Numbered from the stretch's first letter, positions 41,799 through 53,266 are shown. The stretch is 64,000 bases of DNA from Sphingomonas sp. Root720 (GCF_001428605.1 NZ_LMID01000013.1:222864-286863), one strand, 5' to 3'. Notes: generated by a model not told the origin, from the letters alone. Numbers and translations are program-made.

Positions 41799-42128
41799 TC
41801 ATTCATCCTCTTTGCGGAACCGGTGGCGTAGCCAACGCACCGCGAACACCATGCCGCCACCGAGGACAAGCCAGGGCAGCAAGACGGCGACCAGCGTGAT
41901 CAGCAGCGCGAGGCTCTGACCGAAGAAGCTGCTCATACCGCTCAGCGACGCCTTGATCGCATCCCCGAAACCCGCACCGGCTCCGTCGGGAGAATAGCTG
42001 ATCTCGAAGGTCGACATCGACACCCTGCCCCGTGCCTCGGCCAGCCAGGACTGCGCGGCGTATCGACCGGAACGACATGCCCGCCCTTCCCGTTTCCCAA
42101 GCGAGAGGAGAAGGACGATGATCCGCAA
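41799..42128 (-). pseudogene. 5'-truncated DUF4349-type membrane protein remnant
   Basis: The frame ends with a C-terminal part typical of DUF4349 proteins: AAQSWLAEARGRVSMSTFEI then SYSPDG, a short linker, one membrane helix (LALLITLVAVLLPWLVLGGG) and a basic tail (VRWLRHRFRKEDE). DUF4349 proteins are usually around 250-300 residues with an N-terminal signal and a long helical hairpin; here nothing of that remains upstream, where the frame turns into Arg-rich sequence and runs into a small plus-strand gene. So this is probably the 3' remnant of a larger gene, left at a rearrangement point. A start at the internal ATG (MSTFEISY) could still give a 73-residue membrane peptide. Confidence 0.6.
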
Positions 42129-42267
42129 GCTCGCGTCGGGCGAATATCGCCTCTATTCGCGCAAGCCCGACGCCAAGACCGGCAAGCGCCGCAACCTGGG
42201 CATTTTTTCATCGCGCGCGGCGGCGGAGAAGCACGAACAGGACGTCCAGTATTTCAAGCGACACTGA
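42118..42267 (+). CDS. Small conserved basic protein, 49 aa
   Basis: The product begins MIRKLASGEYRLYSRKPDAK and continues TGKRRNLGIFSSRAAAEKHE to end VQYFKRH. Proteins with the pattern RLYSRKxDxKTGKRRNLGTF followed by SRxAAxKHExxVQYFKRH are widespread in proteobacteria and have no known function. The fold may be a small AT-hook-free beta-beta-alpha unit. A good ribosome site (GAGGAG) precedes the ATG. Its 5' end overlaps the remnant on the other strand by eleven bases. Confidence 0.75.
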   Translation: MIRKLASGEYRLYSRKPDAKTGKRRNLGIFSSRAAAEKHEQDVQYFKRH

Positions 42268-42328
42268 CCGCCGGGAACAGCGGCGTCGCTCCGCTCGTTC
42301 AGTCCGCCACCCATAGCAGGAGGATAGC

Positions 42329-42463
42329 ATGGCCGACGTGAACAGTGACGAACGGGTCGTCGTCGAGAAGAGCAGCATGAACGTAGGCGGCATCATCGCC
42401 GCCATCGCGTTGCTGCTGCTCGTGCTGGGCGTCCTGAAATTCCTCGGCGTCTCGCCGATCTGA
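42329..42463 (+). CDS. Small single-pass membrane protein, 44 aa
   Basis: A short frame with a strong ribosome site (AGGAGG) five bases ahead. It starts MADVNSDERVVVEKSSMN and has one membrane helix, VGGIIAAIALLLLVLGVLKF, ending LGVSPI. No family is recognised. It precedes the DUF3175 gene by seven bases and is likely co-transcribed. Confidence 0.6.
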   Translation: MADVNSDERVVVEKSSMNVGGIIAAIALLLLVLGVLKFLGVSPI

Positions 42464-42470
42464 GCCGACG

Positions 42471-42746
42471 ATGACGACGCGTAAATGGTCGCAGCAGGTC
42501 ACCGAGCATTCGGATGCCCTGACGCTCGACCGCGGTGTCTTCGCCAAGTCGGACCCGGCCGAGATCGCCCGGTCGCTGAAGCATTCGGCGGAACATAGCC
42601 GGCGGCGGAAAGCGACGCCGTTCCGGTCGGCGATGTCGATGCTGACCTTCTACATCAACCGAGCCGGCAAGGACCTGCCGGACAAGCAGCGCAAGATCCT
42701 CGAAGCCGCCAAGGGCGAGCTGCGCAAGGCGTTCGGGAAGGAATAA
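42471..42746 (+). CDS. DUF3175 family protein
   Basis: A 91-residue protein that matches the DUF3175 pattern: KWSQQVTEHSDALTLDRGVF, then AKSDPAEIARSLKHSAEHS, and RKATPFRSAMSMLTFYINRA followed by GKDLPDKQRKILEAAKGELR. The family is small, soluble and uncharacterised; it often sits among stress-related small genes. The C-terminus is helical and basic. Confidence 0.8.
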   Translation: MTTRKWSQQVTEHSDALTLDRGVFAKSDPAEIARSLKHSAEHSRRRKATPFRSAMSMLTFYINRAGKDLPDKQRKILEAAKGELRKAFGKE

Positions 42747-42748
42747 GG

Positions 42749-42795
42749 CGGGACGCAAGTCCCGTCAGGGCGGGAGAGGATCGCAAGATCCTCTC
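42749..42795. terminator. Two tandem GCAA-loop hairpins between convergent genes
   Basis: Hairpin one: cgggac-gcaa-gtcccg. Hairpin two: gagaggatc-gcaa-gatcctctc, a perfect 9-bp stem. Both have the stable GNRA tetraloop GCAA. They fill the 61-base gap between the DUF3175 gene and lpd and probably stop transcription from both sides or protect the 3' ends. Confidence 0.5.
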
Positions 42796-42807
42796 CCCCT
42801 CCCGTCG

Positions 42808-44199
42808 TCAGATGTGGATCGGCTTGCCGGTCACCGCCATCGCGGCTTCCTTGATCGCTTCCGAGTGGGTCGGATGCGCGTGGCAGGTATAGGCGATATC
42901 CTCGCTGGTAGCGCCGAACTCCATCGCCTGGGCCGCCTGGGCGATCATCGTTCCCGCCACCGATGCAATGATGTGGACGCCGAGCACCCGGTCGGTCTTG
43001 GCGTCGGCGATCACCTTCACGAAACCGTCGGGCTCGTGGTTGGTCTTGGCGCGCGAATTGGCGAGCATCGGGAATTTGCCGACCTTCACCTCGCCGCGCT
43101 CCCGGGCCTCCTCTTCGGTCAGGCCGACGCCGGCGATCTCGGGCATGGTGTACACCACACCGGGAATGACGTCGTGGTTCACGATGCCGGTCAGCCCGGC
43201 GATATTCTCGGCCACGGCGATGCCCTCGTCCTCGGCCTTGTGCGCCAGCATCGGACCGGGAACGACGTCACCGATTGCCCAGATGCCGGGCACGGCGGTC
43301 GCGAAGTCGTGGTTGATCTCGATCTGGCCGCGCTTGTTGACGGTCAGCCCGGTCCGATCCAGCGCCAGCCCCTCGGTGTTGGGACGGCGACCGATCGACA
43401 CCAGCACCGCATCCGCCTCCAGCGTCTCCGCCGCCCCGCCGGCAGCGGGTTCGACGGTGACGGTCGCCTTGCCGTCCTTGACGGTCACGCCGGTGACCTT
43501 GGTCGACAGCTTGAGCTCCAGCCCCTGCTTCTTGAAGATCTTGGCGGCTTCCTTGCGGATCTCGCCGTCCATGCCGGGGAGAAGCTGGTCGAGGAACTCG
43601 ACGACGGTGACCCTGGCGCCGAGGCGCTTCCACACCGAACCGAGCTCGAGCCCGATCACGCCGCCGCCGATCACCACCATATGGCCGGGAACCTTCGGCA
43701 GTTCGAGCGCGCCCGTCGACGAGACGACGACCTTCTCGTCGATCTCGACGCCGGGCAAGGGGGTGACGCTCGACCCGGTGGCGATGACGATGTTCTTGGC
43801 ACGGTAGCTCTTGCCCGCGACCTCGACCACGTCCTTGCCGGTGAAGGCGGCCCGGCCCTTCAGCCATTCGACCTTGTTCTTCTTGAACAGGAACTCGATG
43901 CCGCCGGTCAAGCTCTTGACCGCATCCTTGCGCTGGCCGTGCATGGTGTCGAGATCGAGTTCGACCTGGGCCTTGATGCCGAGCTTGGCGAGCTTGCCGC
44001 TGGCCGCCTCGTCATAGAGTTCGGAGGCATGGAGCATCGCCTTTGACGGGATGCAGCCGACGTTGAGGCAGGTGCCGCCGAGCGTCTCGCGGCTTTCCGC
44101 GCAGGCGGTCTTGAGACCGAGCTGGGCGGCGCGGATCGCGGCGACATAGCCGCCCGGGCCAGCGCCGATGACGATCACGTCGAAATCATAGTCGGACAT
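42808..44199 (-). CDS. lpd: Dihydrolipoamide dehydrogenase (E3)
   Basis: The 463-residue flavoprotein reoxidises dihydrolipoamide in the 2-oxoglutarate dehydrogenase complex. The FAD site is VIGAGPGGYVAAIRAAQLGL, the redox disulfide is GGTCLNVGCIPSKAML, the NAD site VVIGGGVIGLELGSVWKRLG, and the C-terminal base is in CHAHPTHSEAIKEAA. It lies last in the sucA-sucB-lpd run, 111 bases after sucB with repeat palindromes between. Confidence 0.96.
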   Translation of the reverse strand: MSDYDFDVIVIGAGPGGYVAAIRAAQLGLKTACAESRETLGGTCLNVGCIPSKAMLHASELYDEAASGKLAKLGIKAQVELDLDTMHGQRKDAVKSLTGGIEFLFKKNKVEWLKGRAAFTGKDVVEVAGKSYRAKNIVIATGSSVTPLPGVEIDEKVVVSSTGALELPKVPGHMVVIGGGVIGLELGSVWKRLGARVTVVEFLDQLLPGMDGEIRKEAAKIFKKQGLELKLSTKVTGVTVKDGKATVTVEPAAGGAAETLEADAVLVSIGRRPNTEGLALDRTGLTVNKRGQIEINHDFATAVPGIWAIGDVVPGPMLAHKAEDEGIAVAENIAGLTGIVNHDVIPGVVYTMPEIAGVGLTEEEARERGEVKVGKFPMLANSRAKTNHEPDGFVKVIADAKTDRVLGVHIIASVAGTMIAQAAQAMEFGATSEDIAYTCHAHPTHSEAIKEAAMAVTGKPIHI

Positions 44200-44219
44200 A
44201 TACTCGTCTTTCCCGTTCC

Positions 44220-44295
44220 GTCATGCCAGCGACGGCTGGCATCTCGTGAGATGGAGGGCTCACCTCTTCTCCTGAGACCCCGGCCTTCGCTGGGG
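44220..44295. repeat. Pair of inverted REP-like palindromes (BIME-like)
   Basis: The first unit (atgccagc-gacg-gctggcat, 8-bp perfect) and the second unit (ccccggc-cttc-gctgggg, one mismatch) face each other, flanked by cgtca and tgacg. The first unit shares gtcatgccagc with the palindrome at 1969. The pair lies between sucB and lpd and could affect expression of lpd by mRNA stability. Confidence 0.6.
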
Positions 44296-44310
44296 GGTGA
44301 CGTTCAATTG

Positions 44311-45564
44311 TTACAGGTCGATCAACAGGCGGGTCGGATCCTCGATCGCGTTCTTGATCGCGACGAGGAAGGTGACCGCCTCGCGGCCGTCGATCAGGCG
44401 ATGATCGTAGCTGAGCGCCAGATACATCATCGGACGCGCCACGATCTGTCCGTCGCGGACGACCGGACGTTCCTCTATCCGGTGCAGGCCGAGGACGCCC
44501 GCCTGCGGCGGATTGATGATCGGGGTCGACATCAGCGAGCCGAAGACGCCACCGTTCGAGATGGTGAAGGTACCGCCCTTCATCTCTTCGAGCTTGAGCG
44601 TGCCGGCCTTCGCGCGGGCGCCGAAGTCGCCGATCGTCTTCTCGATCCCCGCGACCGACAGGTCCTGCGCGTCGCGGATCACCGGGACGACCAGTCCGTT
44701 CGGGGCCGAGACCGCGACCGACACGTCGACATAGTCGCGATAGACGATCTCGTCGCCCTCGATCGAGGCGTTGACCGCGGGCACGTCCCGCAGCGCCATG
44801 CAGGCGGCCTTCACGAAGAAGCCCATGAAGCCGAGGCGGACGCCATGCTTCTTCTCGAACAGGTCCTTATACTTGTTCCGGGCCTCGATCACCGCCGTCA
44901 TGTCGACGTCGTTGAAGGTGGTCAGGATCGCCGCGGTGTTCTGGGCCTCCTTGAGGCGGCTCGCGACGGTCTGGCGCAGGCGGGTCATGCGGACCCGTTC
45001 CTCGCGGCGCTCCCCCGCCGGAGCGGCAGCAGCGGCGGGAGCCGGAGCAGCGGCGGCCGGAGCCGCGGGCGTCGCCGGCTTGGGCTGGGTCTTCGCGGCG
45101 CTGATCACGTCGTCCTTGGTCAGGCGGCCGTCCTTGCCGGTGCCCTTGATCTTGGACGGGTCGACGCCATGCTCCAGAACCGCACGACGAACCGACGGCG
45201 ACAGGGTGACCGGGTCGCCATTCTCCTCGACCGGCGCGGCGGCCGGCTCGGCCGGGGCCGCGGCCTCGGCCTGGCCGATCGCGTTGCGGTTCTCGACCGC
45301 CGGGGTCGCGGAGGTCGCGGCCGAAGCCCCTTCCTGGATCCGCGCGATCACCGCGCCGACATTGACCGTATCGCCTTCGCTGACGACGAGCTCGGCCAGC
45401 ACGCCGGCGACCGGGGCCGGAACCTCGACCGATACCTTGTCGGTCTCCAGGCTGGCGATCGGCTCATCGGCCTTCACGGCCTCGCCGGGCTTTTTGAGCC
45501 ACTGGCCCAGCGTCGCTTCGGTGATCGATTCGCCGAGCGTCGGCACCACCACATCGGTTGCCAT
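44311..45564 (-). CDS. sucB: Dihydrolipoamide succinyltransferase (E2 of 2-oxoglutarate dehydrogenase)
   Basis: A 417-residue E2 with one lipoyl domain (lipoyl lysine in [20 protein letters not shown], near residue 43), an Ala/Pro/Glu hinge, the E3-binding domain ([20 protein letters not shown] then [13 protein letters not shown]), a second hinge, and the catalytic domain ending in [20 protein letters not shown], which has the active-site His and Asp. It begins one base past the sucA stop region and moves succinyl groups to CoA. Confidence 0.96.
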   Translation of the reverse strand: MATDVVVPTLGESITEATLGQWLKKPGEAVKADEPIASLETDKVSVEVPAPVAGVLAELVVSEGDTVNVGAVIARIQEGASAATSATPAVENRNAIGQAEAAAPAEPAAAPVEENGDPVTLSPSVRRAVLEHGVDPSKIKGTGKDGRLTKDDVISAAKTQPKPATPAAPAAAAPAPAAAAAPAGERREERVRMTRLRQTVASRLKEAQNTAAILTTFNDVDMTAVIEARNKYKDLFEKKHGVRLGFMGFFVKAACMALRDVPAVNASIEGDEIVYRDYVDVSVAVSAPNGLVVPVIRDAQDLSVAGIEKTIGDFGARAKAGTLKLEEMKGGTFTISNGGVFGSLMSTPIINPPQAGVLGLHRIEERPVVRDGQIVARPMMYLALSYDHRLIDGREAVTFLVAIKNAIEDPTRLLIDL

Positions 45565-45565
45565 C

Positions 45566-48475
45566 TTACTTACCCTTCACTTCGTGGCCGAGCGCATCGG
45601 CGATCAGTGCCGCCTGCTGGACGGCGTGGTTGCGGGCGAGGCCGGTGGCCGTCGCGGCGGCGGCCTTGCGGCCGGCATAGACGGCGCGCCTCGGCGTGCC
45701 GCCCACCTCGGTCAGGACCTTCTCGATATAGGGTTCGACGAAGGTCCACGCGCCCTGGTTCTTCGGCTCTTCCTGCGTCCACACCACGGTCTCGAGGTTG
45801 GGCATCCGGCCCATGCGCGTGATCAGCGCATCGGCCGGGAAGGGATAGAGCTGTTCGAGCCGGATGATGGTGGTGTGCTCGTCCCCGGCCGCATCGCGGG
45901 CCTCTGCCAGCTCGTAGAAGAGCTTGCCCGAGACCAGGACCACGCGGCGGACATCCTTGTCCTCGGGCGGATTGGTGTCGGACAGGACGCGCTGGAAGCG
46001 GGTCTCGCCCATCATGTCCTCGGCCGTCGATACCGCCGACTTGTGGCGGAGCAGCGACTTCGGGGTCATGATGATCAGCGGCTTGCGGAACTTGCGGGCC
46101 ATCTGCCGGCGCAGGATGTGATAATAATTGGCCGGCGTCGTGCAGTTCGCGACCTGCATATTGTCCTCGGCGCAGAGCTGGAGATAGCGCTCCAGGCGGG
46201 CCGAGCTGTGCTCGGGCCCCTGCCCTTCATAGCCGTGCGGCAGCAGCATGACGAGGCCGTTGACCCGCAGCCACTTCGCCTCGCCGGACGAGATGAACTG
46301 GTCGACGATCACCTGCGCGCCGTTGGCGAAGTCGCCGAACTGCGCTTCCCACATGACCAGCGTGTTGGGCGCCGCCGATGCATAGCCATATTCGAAACCG
46401 AGCACGCCGAACTCGCTGAGCGGGCTGTCGAGCACCTGGAAGCGGCGATCGAGCGCGGACAGCGGGATATATTTGTGCCCGTCCTTCTGGTCGACCCAGA
46501 CCGCATGACGCTGGCTGAAGGTGCCACGCCCCGAGTCCTGCCCCGACAGGCGGACGCCATAGCCGTCCTTGAGCAGCGATCCGAACGCCAGCGCCTCGGC
46601 GGTCGCCCAGTCGAAGCCACGGCCCGACGCGAACATTTCCTTCTTGGCGTCGAGGATGCGGTTCAGCGTCTTGTGGATCGACAGACCCTCGGGAACGGTA
46701 GTGAGCTGGCGGCCCAATTCTTCCAGCATATCCCCGGAGATGCCGGTGACGGCGGCGCGGCGCTCGGTGATCGCCTCGCGCGGCTCGGCGAAACCCGTCC
46801 AGTCGCCTTCGAACCAGTCGGCCTTGTTGACCTTGTAGCCCTTGCCCGCTTCGAATTCGTTTTCGAGATGGGCGATGAACTCGCCTTCGGTCCTGGCGGT
46901 CCACTCGGCGTCGATCACGCCTTCCTGCACCAGACGGGCGCTATAGATCGCGCTGATCGGCGGATGCTGGCGGATCGCCTCGTACATCAGCGGCTGGGTG
47001 AAGCCCGGCTCGTCGCCTTCGTTATGGCCGAAGCGGCGATAGCACCACATGTCGATCACGACATCGCGCTTGAAGGTCTGGCGGAACTCGGTCGCTACCT
47101 TGCAGGCGAAGGTGACCGCTTCGGGGTCGTCGCCGTTCACGTGCAGGATCGGCGCCTGCACCATCTTCGCGATGTCCGACGGATAGGGCGAAGAGCGCGC
47201 GAACTGCGGCGAGGTGGTGAAGCCCACCTGGTTGTTGATCACGAAATGGATGGTACCGCCGGTGTTGTAGCCGCGCAGGCCCGAAAAGCCGAAGCACTCC
47301 ATGATGATGCCCTGGCCCGCGAAGGCGGCGTCGCCGTGCAGCAGGATCGGCAGCACCTTCGACCGCTCGAGATCGTCGAGCTTGGTCTGCTTGGCGCGCG
47401 ACTTGCCCAGCACCACTGGATTGACGCATTCGAGGTGCGACGGGTTCGGCGCGAGGCTGAGATGGACGTGGTTGCCGTCGAACTCACGGTCGGTCGAGGT
47501 GCCGAGGTGATATTTGACGTCGCCCGAGCCGCCGACGTCCTCCGGATTGGCAGAGCCACCCGCGAACTCGTTGAAGATCGCGCGATAGGGCTTCGCCATG
47601 ACGTTGGAGAGGACGTTGAGGCGGCCGCGATGGGCCATGCCCATCACCACCTCGTTGACGCCATAGGCACCCGAATATTTGATCACCGCCTCGAGCGCGG
47701 GGACCATCGATTCACCGCCGTCGAGGCCGAAGCGCTTGGTGCCGACATATTTGCGGCCCAGGAATTTCTCCCACTGCTCGGCGTGGATCACCTTGGTGAG
47801 GATCGCCTTCTTGCCCTCGGGCGTGAAGCTGATCTCGGCATCCTTGCCTTCCATCCGCGCCTGGAGGAAGCGCCGCTCCTCGACATCGCCGATGTGCATA
47901 TATTCGAGGCCGACGCTGCCGCAGTAATTCCTGCGGAGGATCTCGAGAATCTCGCGCGGAGTCGCCCAGTCGAGGCCCAGGACACCGCCGATATAGACCT
48001 GGCGATCCATGTCGCCTTCGGTGAACCCATGCCATGCCGGGGTCAGGTCCTCCGACTCCTCGCGCTGCGAGAGGCCGAGCGGGTCGAGATTGGCGAGCAG
48101 ATGGCCGCGCACCCGATAGGTACGGATCAGCATGATCGCGCGGATCGAGTCGAGCGCGCGCGCTTCCACGTCCGCCTGGCTCGCGGCCACCGGTGCGGCT
48201 GCGGCCGGTGCCGACGCTGCTCCGGGCTTGGCGGACTTCTTGGCCGCCTCCATCTGGGTCGGATCGAGCGCCGCGGTCAACGCGTCGGTGCTGGTCGGCG
48301 GCCAGTTGCTGCGGGCCCAGCTGGGTCCCGAGACCTCAGCCTCGACGCCGGCGAAATAGTCCTGCCAGCTCTGCTCCACGCTCGACTTGTCCGAGCGATA
48401 TTGACGATAAAGCGATTCAACGAAGGAAGCGCTAACTCCCTCCGGTCCGTCGAACTCGACGCCTTCGATACCCAT
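45566..48475 (-). CDS. sucA: 2-oxoglutarate dehydrogenase E1 component
   Basis: A 969-residue thiamine diphosphate enzyme that decarboxylates 2-oxoglutarate. The N-terminal E2-binding tail ([20 protein letters not shown]), the ThDP region ([40 protein letters not shown]) and the C-terminal [13 protein letters not shown] are standard. The ATG with AAGGATGG ahead is preferred to a GTG 24 bases upstream. It starts a sucA-sucB-lpd unit after the sucD terminator hairpin. Confidence 0.96.
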   Translation of the reverse strand: MGIEGVEFDGPEGVSASFVESLYRQYRSDKSSVEQSWQDYFAGVEAEVSGPSWARSNWPPTSTDALTAALDPTQMEAAKKSAKPGAASAPAAAAPVAASQADVEARALDSIRAIMLIRTYRVRGHLLANLDPLGLSQREESEDLTPAWHGFTEGDMDRQVYIGGVLGLDWATPREILEILRRNYCGSVGLEYMHIGDVEERRFLQARMEGKDAEISFTPEGKKAILTKVIHAEQWEKFLGRKYVGTKRFGLDGGESMVPALEAVIKYSGAYGVNEVVMGMAHRGRLNVLSNVMAKPYRAIFNEFAGGSANPEDVGGSGDVKYHLGTSTDREFDGNHVHLSLAPNPSHLECVNPVVLGKSRAKQTKLDDLERSKVLPILLHGDAAFAGQGIIMECFGFSGLRGYNTGGTIHFVINNQVGFTTSPQFARSSPYPSDIAKMVQAPILHVNGDDPEAVTFACKVATEFRQTFKRDVVIDMWCYRRFGHNEGDEPGFTQPLMYEAIRQHPPISAIYSARLVQEGVIDAEWTARTEGEFIAHLENEFEAGKGYKVNKADWFEGDWTGFAEPREAITERRAAVTGISGDMLEELGRQLTTVPEGLSIHKTLNRILDAKKEMFASGRGFDWATAEALAFGSLLKDGYGVRLSGQDSGRGTFSQRHAVWVDQKDGHKYIPLSALDRRFQVLDSPLSEFGVLGFEYGYASAAPNTLVMWEAQFGDFANGAQVIVDQFISSGEAKWLRVNGLVMLLPHGYEGQGPEHSSARLERYLQLCAEDNMQVANCTTPANYYHILRRQMARKFRKPLIIMTPKSLLRHKSAVSTAEDMMGETRFQRVLSDTNPPEDKDVRRVVLVSGKLFYELAEARDAAGDEHTTIIRLEQLYPFPADALITRMGRMPNLETVVWTQEEPKNQGAWTFVEPYIEKVLTEVGGTPRRAVYAGRKAAAATATGLARNHAVQQAALIADALGHEVKGK

Positions 48476-48572
48476 CTTACCATCCTTGTCTGCACCCACC
48501 CCGGGACTCAGGCCCGAAGCACAGCAATTTCGGTCGATACACTCGATCTATGTTAACCTGGCGTGAAACGCC

Positions 48573-48590
48573 CCCCGTCCGAAGACGGGG
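48573..48590 (-). terminator. Hairpin after sucD, TTCG loop
   Basis: A perfect 7-bp stem ccccgtc-cgaa-gacgggg; on the minus strand the loop is the stable TTCG tetraloop. It is followed by GGGCGTTTCACG, a short T-run. It probably separates the mdh-sucD transcript from sucA, at least in part. Confidence 0.55.
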
Positions 48591-48596
48591 TTGGTC

Positions 48597-49481
48597 TTAT
48601 CCCTTCAGGACCTCTGCCAGAGTCGTGCCGAGCTCCGAGGGGCTCGCCGCGACCTTGATCCCTGCCGCTTCCATCGCGGCTATCTTGTCCTCGGCGCCGC
48701 CCTGGCCGCCCGAGACGATCGCCCCGGCATGGCCCATCCGGCGGCCCGGAGGCGCCGTGCGGCCCGCGATGAAGCCCGCCATGGGCTTGCTGCGGCCGCG
48801 CTTCGCCTCGTCGCGCAGGAACTGCGCGGCTTCTTCCTCGGCCGACCCGCCGATCTCGCCGATCATGATGATCGACGTGGTCTCGTCGTCGGCCAGGAAC
48901 AGTTCGAGCACGTCGATGAAGTTCGTCCCGTTGACCGGGTCACCGCCGATGCCGACCGCCGTGGTCTGACCCAGGCCGATGGCCGTGGTCTGGAACACCG
49001 CTTCATAGGTAAGCGTCCCCGAGCGGGAAACAACGCCGACCGAGCCCTTCTTGAAGATCGAACCCGGCATGATGCCGATCTTGCACTCGTTCGGGGTCAG
49101 GACACCCGGGCAATTCGGTCCGATCAGACGCGACTTCGAGCCCTGCAGGGCACGCTTCACCCGGATCATGTCGATCACGGGAATGCCCTCGGTGATGGCA
49201 ACGATGAGGGGAACCTCGGCGTCGATCGCCTCGAGGATCGAGTCGGCCGCGAAGGGCGGCGGAACATAGACGACGCTGGCATCGGCACCGGTGGCGGCAA
49301 CCGCCTCGTGGACGGTGTCGAAGTTCGGCAGGCCGATATGGGTGGTCCCACCCTTGCCCGGCGTGACGCCGCCGACCATCTTGGTCCCGTAGGCGAGCGC
49401 CTGCTCGGTGTGGAACGTGCCCGTGTTACCGGTCATGCCCTGGGTGATGACCTTGGTATTCTTGTTGACCAGGATACTCAT
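48597..49481 (-). CDS. sucD: Succinyl-CoA synthetase alpha subunit
   Basis: The 294-residue alpha subunit carries the phosphorylated histidine in [20 protein letters not shown]. The CoA-binding start [20 protein letters not shown] and the loop [20 protein letters not shown] are standard. It normally needs the beta subunit SucC, which is usually encoded just upstream; here mdh is directly upstream and no sucC lies in the window. Confidence 0.96.
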   Translation of the reverse strand: MSILVNKNTKVITQGMTGNTGTFHTEQALAYGTKMVGGVTPGKGGTTHIGLPNFDTVHEAVAATGADASVVYVPPPFAADSILEAIDAEVPLIVAITEGIPVIDMIRVKRALQGSKSRLIGPNCPGVLTPNECKIGIMPGSIFKKGSVGVVSRSGTLTYEAVFQTTAIGLGQTTAVGIGGDPVNGTNFIDVLELFLADDETTSIIMIGEIGGSAEEEAAQFLRDEAKRGRSKPMAGFIAGRTAPPGRRMGHAGAIVSGGQGGAEDKIAAMEAAGIKVAASPSELGTTLAEVLKG

Positions 49482-49530
49482 AAGTCGGTTGAACCTTCCT
49501 TCCGCCTGGGGAGACGCTGTTTAACGGGCC

Positions 49531-50795
<1,265 letters not shown>

Positions 50796-51914
50796 TCACG
50801 CCTCCAGGCCATGCCCCGCGGCGAGATAGTCCTGGCTGCGCATCTCCATCAGGCGCGAAACGGTGCGCTCGAACTCGAAGGCGCCGTCGCCGTCGGGATA
50901 AAGATTCTCCGGCTCGGCCTCGGCGGTCGCCAGCAGCTTCACCTTATGCTCGTAGAGCGCATCGATCAGCACCTTGAAACGCGCCGCCTCGTTGCGCTTC
51001 TCCGGCGTCAGCAACGGGATGCCGACGATGATCACGGTGTGGTAGGCGCGCGCGATCGCCAGATAGTCGGCGGCGCCGCGGGCCTCGGCACAGAGTCGCT
51101 TGAACGAGAAGACCGCGACGCCCTTCAGGCTCTTGGGCACATGCAGGGTGCGCCCGCCGGGCACGGCGATGTCGGCGACGGGGACGTGCGCCTTGTCCTC
51201 GGGCGGATAGTCGGTCAGCCGGAAGAAGGCTTCCGACACGGCGGCGCTCGCCTCGGGGCCGTTCGGAGTATACCAGACCGGCATGCCGCCCAGCCGCTCG
51301 AGCCGGTAGTCGGTCGGGCCATTCAGCGAGAGCACGTCCAGCCGCGTCTCGATCAGATCGATGAACGGCAGGAAGAGCTGGCGGTTGAGGCCGTCCTTGT
51401 AGAGGTCGCCCGGCGGACGGTTCGACGTCGTCACCACGGTCACGCCGGCATCGACGATCAGCCCGGTGAACAGCCGGCTGAGGATGGCCGCGTCGGCCAT
51501 GTTGTTGACGACCATCTCGTCGAACGCGAGCAGCTTGGCCTCGGCGGCGATCGCCTCGACCACCGGCGGGATCGGATCGCCCTTCTCCTTGGCGCGCTCC
51601 ACCCGCAGGCGCTCATGCACCTCGATCATGAATTCGTGGAAATGGACCCGCCGCTTCGCGCCGACCCGGACGCAGTCGTAGAACAGGTCCATCAGCATCG
51701 ACTTGCCGCGGCCGACCCCGCCCCACATGTAGAGCCCGCGCACCGGAGGCGGCGCCTTGCGGAGCATGCGCCACAGCACGCTGCCCTTGGCCGGCTGCTC
51801 CTCGAGCGCCCCGGCGAGCGCGTTCAGCCGCTCGACGGTGGCGCGCTGGTCGGGATCGGGGCGCAGTTCGCCGGCCGCGACCATCTCTTCATAGCGGGCG
51901 ATGACGCTGGTCAT
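50796..51914 (-). CDS. zapE: AFG1/ZapE-type ATPase
   Basis: A 372-residue AAA-like ATPase. Walker A is LYMWGGVGRGKSMLMDLFYD, Walker B KLLAFDEMVVNNMADAAILS, and the family segments VHFHEFMIEVHERL and TTSNRPPGDLYKDGLNRQLF are intact. In E. coli ZapE acts at the Z-ring under stress; the mitochondrial relative Afg1 deals with respiratory proteins. Its place between sdhB and mdh is common in Alphaproteobacteria. The ATG overlaps the stop of the thioesterase gene. Confidence 0.92.
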   Translation of the reverse strand: MTSVIARYEEMVAAGELRPDPDQRATVERLNALAGALEEQPAKGSVLWRMLRKAPPPVRGLYMWGGVGRGKSMLMDLFYDCVRVGAKRRVHFHEFMIEVHERLRVERAKEKGDPIPPVVEAIAAEAKLLAFDEMVVNNMADAAILSRLFTGLIVDAGVTVVTTSNRPPGDLYKDGLNRQLFLPFIDLIETRLDVLSLNGPTDYRLERLGGMPVWYTPNGPEASAAVSEAFFRLTDYPPEDKAHVPVADIAVPGGRTLHVPKSLKGVAVFSFKRLCAEARGAADYLAIARAYHTVIIVGIPLLTPEKRNEAARFKVLIDALYEHKVKLLATAEAEPENLYPDGDGAFEFERTVSRLMEMRSQDYLAAGHGLEA

Positions 51915-52360
51915 TGCGCGGCCTTGCGGATCAAGCCCATGAAAGCGGCGACCATGGCGCCCGCCTGCTCGACCGTGCCGCGCAGGAAGATCATCCGCCC
52001 GGTCTCGCGGGTCACCTCGACGATCATGTCGATCGGGCTGCCGATGTCGGCGGCGCTGGCGAACTGGGTACTCAGTTCGACCGTGACTCCGCGCGGCGAC
52101 CGCGCGTCTCCCAGCGCGAGCGGAGCGACGAACAGGCCGACATCGATCAGGGTCAGCAGCGCGCCGCCATGGACCTTGTCGCCGAGATTGGCGTGGTTCG
52201 CCTGCGGGAACAGGCGGATGAGCGCACGATCGCCGTCGCGGCGCACGGCGAGGTCGCCGAGCACCGCGTTGAAGCGAGTCTTGTCCTTGATCTCCCACCG
52301 GGACCAGCCCGGCATGTCGGGATGTGGACCGAAGCGGTAGAGGTCCGTGTCTATGTCCAC
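51911..52360 (-). CDS. PaaI-like hotdog-fold thioesterase
   Basis: A 149-residue hotdog protein. The family core is NHANLGDKVHGGALLTLIDV followed by GLFVAPLAL; the HGG turn and following acidic residue (D in TLIDV) fit the PaaI/4HBT catalytic site. The later strand SPRGVTVELSTQFASAADIG is standard. It likely hydrolyses an acyl-CoA, but the substrate is unknown. It begins 12 bases after sdhB and overlaps zapE by ATGA. Confidence 0.85.
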   Translation of the reverse strand: MDIDTDLYRFGPHPDMPGWSRWEIKDKTRFNAVLGDLAVRRDGDRALIRLFPQANHANLGDKVHGGALLTLIDVGLFVAPLALGDARSPRGVTVELSTQFASAADIGSPIDMIVEVTRETGRMIFLRGTVEQAGAMVAAFMGLIRKAAQ

Positions 52361-52372
52361 GACGCTACGAGA

Positions 52373-53158
52373 TCAGAGCTGGCGTTCGACCACCATCTTC
52401 TTGATCTCGCCGATCGCCTTGGCCGGGCTCAGGCCCTTCGGGCAGACATTGGCGCAGTTCATGATCGTGTGGCAGCGATAGAGCCGGAACGGATCCTCGA
52501 GCTCGTCGAGCCGCTCGCCGGTCATCTCGTCGCGGCTGTCGGCCAGCCAGCGATAGGCCTGGAGCAGGATAGCCGGGCCGAGGAACTTGTCGCTGTTCCA
52601 CCAGTAGCTCGGGCACGAGGTCGAGCAGCAGGCGCACAGGATGCACTCGTACAGGCCATCGAGCTTGTTGCGGTCGTCGGGCGACTGGAGCCGTTCCTTG
52701 CCCGAGGGATTGGGGGTGACCGTCTTCAGCCAGGGCTGGATCGACGCATATTGCGCGTAGAAATGCGTGAAGTCGGGAACCAGGTCCTTGATCACGTCCA
52801 TGTGCGGCAAGGGGGTGACGCGGACCTCGCCCTTGCAATCCTCGATCGCGGTGGTGCAGGCGAGGCCGTTCTTGCCGTTCATGTTCATCGAACAGGAACC
52901 GCAGATGCCCTCGCGGCACGAACGGCGGAAGGTGACCGACGGATCCTGCTCGCTCTTGATCTTGATCAGCGCGTCGAGAACCATCGGGCCGCATTCGGCA
53001 AGGTCGATCTCGAACGTGTCGTAGCGCGGATTTTCGCCGCTGTCGGGATCGTAACGATAGATCTTGAAGGACTTCACGTCCTTGGCGCCGGGGGCCGCCT
53101 TATGGACCTTGCCGTTCTTCTTGATCTTGCTGTTCTTCGGAAGCGCGAACTCGGCCAT
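52373..53158 (-). CDS. sdhB: Succinate dehydrogenase iron-sulfur subunit
   Basis: The 261-residue subunit carries electrons from FAD to quinone. The 2Fe-2S cysteines are in [21 protein letters not shown], the 4Fe-4S and 3Fe-4S ligands in [16 protein letters not shown] and [20 protein letters not shown]. The start [10 protein letters not shown] is preferred to an upstream in-frame ATG. It is separated from sdhCDA by about 6.7 kb and by a strong terminator, so it must be transcribed on its own or with the downstream thioesterase and zapE genes. Confidence 0.97.
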   Translation of the reverse strand: MAEFALPKNSKIKKNGKVHKAAPGAKDVKSFKIYRYDPDSGENPRYDTFEIDLAECGPMVLDALIKIKSEQDPSVTFRRSCREGICGSCSMNMNGKNGLACTTAIEDCKGEVRVTPLPHMDVIKDLVPDFTHFYAQYASIQPWLKTVTPNPSGKERLQSPDDRNKLDGLYECILCACCSTSCPSYWWNSDKFLGPAILLQAYRWLADSRDEMTGERLDELEDPFRLYRCHTIMNCANVCPKGLSPAKAIGEIKKMVVERQL

Positions 53159-53266
53159 GACTCGGTGCCCCTTGCTTGGTTGGTGCCGCGATAGCGAATA
53201 GATTCGCACGGCTCAACACCTGAGCGCATCCCTTGCACGGACAAGGGGATAATCTAAAGCGAACGC

